NCBI GenBank assembly: GCA_030632405.1
Contig: DAOVUU010000069.1
Location: forward strand, 1-8,803
Origin: Desulfobulbaceae bacterium
Lineage (GTDB): Bacteria > Desulfobacterota > Desulfobulbia > Desulfobulbales > Desulfocapsaceae
Direction of reading: 5' to 3'
Length of the DNA: 8,803 bases
Both the position numbers and the translations under genes were made by a program. The notes under the pieces are model-generated. The model did not search any database. It saw only the letters and a list, made by a program, of their open reading frames with translations, and was not told the origin of the DNA. Positions 5,949 through 8,803 of this stretch are shown here, piece by piece (within the stretch, counting starts at the first letter, position 1; every line of letters starts with the position of its first letter).

Positions 5949-6513
5949 TATATTCCCTCACATAAATATGTTTTTTAGTTTGCTTCTCCGGACCGTAATT
6001 AACCGGAGCATGTTTATGCGGATTCTGGAAAACGGTGAGAGCAACAGTCTTCTGAAGAAAAGATCATTGCGGCTGTCCAAGGTCTCGATATTTTATCAAT
6101 TCCTTCGCCTCTGACAGTCTAACCGTCATCATTTAGCCGCAATAAAAATGTAAGACCTATTACCACATGGGTCAATCAGAGCATTGAGTAATTCAGACCT
6201 CTGAAAACTGACCTCAGTCAATTTAAGAGGACACCTCGGTTAGGGGATTTTAAATGAACATCTTGGGTGCTTTCTGTACTCTCCCGACAGAAAGAGATGT
6301 CCCTTGGCAAGTCTAGCCATTTGAGGAAAATTGCAATTTAACTAATCTCGCAACATAATTCCTGTTAGCTTTGTTGTCTAAATACTTGACAATATTAATA
6401 CTTGTTGCGAATATGGGTATTAATCTTTCTGGCTGCTTTCGATTAAATTCTTGCAGACAGATTGATTCAATTTTACATTACAATTTTTCAAGCGGACAGG
6501 GGAGTAATCTTAA
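5949..6513. other. Non-coding gap between superoxide dismutase and the hydrolase relic
   Basis: No credible gene was found in these 565 bases. The SOD leader holds a hairpin CTCCGG (5986-5991) / CCGGAG (6003-6008). ATTGCGGCT (6066-6074) is repeated inverted as AGCCGCAAT (6135-6143) across 60 bases. A short dyad ACTGA-CC-TCAGT lies near 6208. TTGACA at 6386-6391 is a good -35 hexamer, but the matching -10 is poor. A 20-codon ATG frame near 6254 has GGGGA ahead of it but resembles nothing known. The missing N-terminal membrane segments of the hydrolase relic were not found here. Confidence 0.5.
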
Positions 6514-7139
6514 ACCAGAGGAGACATACTGGAAAATGAGAAACAGGCTTACACTGATTTTGATTATTGGCCTGGGCTGCCACGAAGAATTGCAATTATC
6601 CTGGGCTATACAGTTTTTGTACTCCTATTACTATCGTTTGTTAACGGAGTCATCATTAAAGGTGCCCTGCATGCCATGGATGAGTCTTTTGCCGCGATGA
6701 ACAAACTACTAGACAGTGAGTACGACCAACCGCTGGACAGTGAGGCGTCGGGGAGTGCACAATCTCTCATCTCCTGGAGCGATATAGGCAGGAACGGAAA
6801 ACGTTTTGTCGCAGATGGGCCAACGAAGGCACAAATCCCTGCCGTCCTCCGGCGAGAGGCGATGCAACCAATCTTGCTTATAAAAGTCCTGACTGGCTCG
6901 GCTCCAACCGCGAACGTGATGTGTCGCCGCATTTAAGGTGGTTTCCGATTGTTTCTTTCTTTCAAATTGCTTTCGACATTCCGATGGCTACCAGTGTCCC
7001 ATTGGGGTATGGACACAATTTTGCACCAGCCGAATACATTGATGCCTGGATAGAAGTCACTCAACCCAAAAACTGGAGCGCTTCCGACACCACAAAAGTC
7101 AAGACTCATTTCATCGACTTCAATCCCCAGCCGATGTGA
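6514..7139 (+). pseudogene. Remnant of an Abhydrolase_9-family membrane alpha/beta hydrolase, internally deleted and frameshifted
   Basis: Two pieces of one gene lie in different frames. The first (frame open from 6514) encodes GLPRRIAIILGYTVFVLLLL, a membrane helix, then NGVIIKGALHAMDESFAAMN and SWSDIGRNGKRFVADGPTKA, the family's border between membrane and hydrolase domains, ending near REAMQPI at about 6873. From about 6870 the other frame reads AYKSPDWLGSNRERDVSP, LRWFPIVSFFQIAFD, VPLGYGHNFAPAEYIDAW, which is the C-terminal end of the same family, to the stop at 7139. By recollection, intact members run to roughly 500 residues or more. The catalytic core with its nucleophile motif is missing, and so are the first membrane helices. 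No ATG suits the first piece, although AGAGGAG stands at 6517-6522. The protein cannot be functional. ATG frames starting at 6371, 6676 and in the tail are accidental openings within this relic. Confidence 0.85.
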
Positions 7140-7448
7140 GCCATCAGGAAAGGCCTAACCTACTCAGGATTCATTCCCCACAACATTAGAATTGCTACGT
7201 GATTTTTTAGGGAGGGAAAATAATCCCCCTTGCCGATGGCTGGGAATATTGCATAGCCATAAGCATATTGAACGTGTCGGCGACACCCGCACTTTCAAAC
7301 ATTTTTCTCGTATCAGAGTATTGATCTGCCCTAGCAGAGGTTGATACAAATGATATTAGCAGGGTTAGCAACGTAGTTTGTTCAACGACAATTATAATTC
7401 CTGGTTACCCCAAATTATGAGGGCAATATACTTGGAGGAGAACAGTAT
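7140..7448. other. Intergenic gap with no recognisable gene
   Basis: About 309 bases between the hydrolase relic and the tail-to-tail acetyltransferase gene. One plus-strand frame stays open for about 58 codons without a start codon and resembles no family I know. A minus-strand TTG-start frame (7349-7164) has no RBS. A very good Shine-Dalgarno, GGAGGAG (7434-7440), stands at the right end with no convincing gene behind it. The DNA is probably more decayed sequence. Confidence 0.45.
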
Positions 7449-8021
7449 TTATGTTGCGCAATTAATTGTGTTGTGTTTTTTCTTCTCTGTTTGCTTTTCA
7501 TTGCTTTGGCGTATTGTGTACAGGCGGTCCGGATGATCATAGCCAGACAGCATAACATCCCTTTCGTAACGCATTCCGATTTTATCTACTACTCGAATGG
7601 ATGCCGTGTTTTCCGGATCAATCAGGGCTATCAATCGAGGTAAATAAAGCGTATGGAAGGCATAATCCCTAACGGCCACAGCCGCTTCAGTAGCGTAACC
7701 GCGATACCAGAAGCTGCGTGCAAGACGAAATCCAATCTCAATTTCAGGTTGACCATCAATATCTGGGAATTGGGTTAATCCACAATATCCCATTGCTCCC
7801 TTTGCGCTTTTCTCGACCATGGCCCAGTGTCCAAAGCCTAAACATGAGTAATTGCCGATACAAGCCTTAATCCATCCCCTGACGCCTTCTGGGAACTCCA
7901 CTCCACCACTGAACAACATGACTTCCGGATCACACAAGACCCGACACATTGCCTCAACGTCTGACATGTCAAATGGGCGGAGAATCAGTCGTTCTGTCTG
8001 AGTGATGATTTTTGTTCTCAT
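7449..8021 (-). CDS. GNAT-family N-acetyltransferase, RimJ/RimL-like (Acetyltransf_3)
   Basis: The complete 190-aa product begins with the hallmark TERLILRPF of RimJ/RimL-type acetyltransferases, which move acetyl from acetyl-CoA to an amine such as a protein N-terminus or a small molecule. Later marks are EIEIGFRLARSFWYRGYATEA (92-112), the acetyl-CoA pyrophosphate loop RGYATEA, and the DPENTASIRVVDKIGMRYE block (135-153) that closes the domain. After about residue 170 a hydrophilic, lysine-rich tail (NEKQTEKKKHNTINCAT) extends past the fold. The ATG at 8021 fits the family start, but no clear Shine-Dalgarno precedes it. It follows the YpeA-like gene on the same strand with a 90-base gap, so co-transcription is possible. 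The substrate cannot be read from sequence. Confidence 0.9.
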   Translation of the reverse strand: MRTKIITQTERLILRPFDMSDVEAMCRVLCDPEVMLFSGGVEFPEGVRGWIKACIGNYSCLGFGHWAMVEKSAKGAMGYCGLTQFPDIDGQPEIEIGFRLARSFWYRGYATEAAVAVRDYAFHTLYLPRLIALIDPENTASIRVVDKIGMRYERDVMLSGYDHPDRLYTIRQSNEKQTEKKKHNTINCAT

Positions 8022-8111
8022 GGATAACGGCCAGCATCACAGAAAAAGCGAAGATCGGGGAGGAATGACCGTAGCTTTGCTCTTTTCGTGTGTATACGAT
8101 TGCTATACATT

Positions 8112-8522
8112 TTACTCAATGAATGCACCCATGCTAAGGCGTTCTTCAGTCGCAAATCCCAGCGCCTTATAGAATGCAGCTACTTTTGTGTTTGTGGTAC
8201 GTATTTGCAAGTTTACTTTTATACAACCTCTTCCTCTTAATGATTGCATGGCATATTTCACAAGTTCTGCACCCGTGCCATTACGGCGATGTTGCTTTAA
8301 TACCGCAACTGCATACAGCCACCCACGATGTCCATCATAACCAGCCATACAGGCGCCAACTAATTTACCGTCATTTTCTGCAATAAAAATTAGGTCATCT
8401 ACTGCAAGCTTTGCTTTGATAACGATCGATGGTTCATTATGTGGAGGGTCATCAGAAAAAACAGTATTCCAGAGATCAATTAAAGAGCTTTGATCCTTTT
8501 CCTGATATTTACGTATGTTCAT
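8112..8522 (-). CDS. ypeA: GNAT-family N-acetyltransferase, YpeA-like
   Basis: The 136-aa product is a single-domain GNAT enzyme (Acetyltransf_1). Start M7 of the longer frame (ATG at 8522) is chosen because GAGG stands five bases before it; the ATG at 8540 lacks this. Marks in order are MNIRKYQEKDQSSLIDLW (beta1-alpha1), IFIAENDGKLVGACMAGYDGHRGW (beta2-beta4), AVAVLKQHRRNGTGAELV (the acetyl-CoA loop RRNGTGA at 79-85), and TNTKVAAFYKALGF (alpha4/beta6). GYDGHRGW and the length match E. coli YpeA (about 141 aa), whose physiological substrate is unknown. The symbol is given by resemblance only. The gene precedes the RimJ/RimL-like acetyltransferase by 90 bases. The two proteins are not recent duplicates, as they belong to different GNAT subfamilies. 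Confidence 0.88.
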   Translation of the reverse strand: MNIRKYQEKDQSSLIDLWNTVFSDDPPHNEPSIVIKAKLAVDDLIFIAENDGKLVGACMAGYDGHRGWLYAVAVLKQHRRNGTGAELVKYAMQSLRGRGCIKVNLQIRTTNTKVAAFYKALGFATEERLSMGAFIE

Positions 8523-8627
8523 AACTTCCTCAAGATGCATGACAAGTTGTTGTCTAGAAACTGAATATTATTCAATCGGAGAGTTGGTGAGCTGGCTACT
8601 CCTAGCAAATCAACCGTTTTCTAACTG

Positions 8628-8675
8628 GATATCACGCACCATCCGATTGATATCGGGTTACCTGATATCACCCAC
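8628..8675. repeat. Cluster of three GATATC sites with an imperfect 23-bp palindrome
   Basis: GATATC occurs at 8628, 8649 and 8664. The first and third extend into near-identical direct repeats GATATCACGCAC and GATATCACCCAC. Bases 8648-8670 form a 23-bp palindrome with only one off-centre mismatched pair (a G-T). The cluster lies about 100 bases upstream of the YpeA-like start. It could be a regulator-binding array or the end of a mobile element beyond the window. The rest of 8541-8803 shows no gene; CAATCGGA (8574-8581) and TCCGATTG (8642-8649) are also mutually inverted. Confidence 0.4.
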
Positions 8676-8803
8676 TTTAGTACCTTACTCCTGAAACCCT
8701 GTCACAAAAAACAAGAAAATAATTTTAAGTTCATTCTGTTAAATCAACAGGTTGTTTAGGCTGAAGGCTATTAGGGGAGATTTCTCTCTGTCTTTTGCTT
8801 TTC

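Noticed and set aside
6371..6700. 109-codon plus-strand frame with hydrophobic stretches
   Set aside because: The neighbouring frame over 6514-6700 carries the recognisable hydrolase family sequence, so this frame is a shadow.

Overview
The window most likely comes from a Desulfobacterota-type (sulfate-reducing lineage) bacterium. The main pointer is a DsrC/TusE-family gene at 4738-5097. The moderate-to-low GC, the PAS histidine kinase and several small cysteine-containing proteins agree with this but do not prove it. No rRNA, tRNA, CRISPR array or intact transposase gene was found.

Layout. At the left edge is the 3' part of a PAS-domain sensor histidine kinase (1-1284, +). It is followed by a complete 1-pyrroline-5-carboxylate dehydrogenase (1482-3116, +), whose ribosome binding site lies just behind a terminator-like hairpin. 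From about 3194 to 5948 everything credible is on the minus strand. Read in the direction of transcription, the genes are a Mn-type superoxide dismutase (5948-5343), a DsrC-like protein that lacks both functional C-terminal cysteines (5097-4738), an 84-aa four-cysteine protein (4487-4233), a 62-aa protein (4008-3820), and a tentative pair of tiny overlapping ORFs (3474-3388 and 3391-3194). The gaps hold a 147-bp MITE-like element with long terminal inverted repeats (4547-4693), a 178-bp stretch bounded by 16-bp inverted repeats (3611-3788), and a perfect 20-bp palindrome (3539-3558) placed like an operator in a promoter.

The right part looks like decaying or accessory DNA. An Abhydrolase_9-family membrane hydrolase survives only as a broken relic (6514-7139): its N-terminus is gone, the catalytic middle is deleted and the frame shifts at the junction. 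Two unrelated GNAT acetyltransferases follow on the minus strand (8021-7449, RimJ/RimL-like; 8522-8112, YpeA-like). The right edge carries a cluster of GATATC palindromes.

How the genes fit together. No single pathway links them. The kinase senses an unknown cue. The dehydrogenase makes glutamate from proline or arginine/ornithine breakdown but has no proline dehydrogenase beside it here. The superoxide dismutase and the cysteine-less DsrC paralogue would suit an anaerobe handling oxygen stress and sulfur-linked redox regulation. I do not see a clear new multi-gene system. The best candidates for novelty are the DsrC paralogue with its small cysteine-protein neighbours, and the palindrome-controlled tiny ORF pair.
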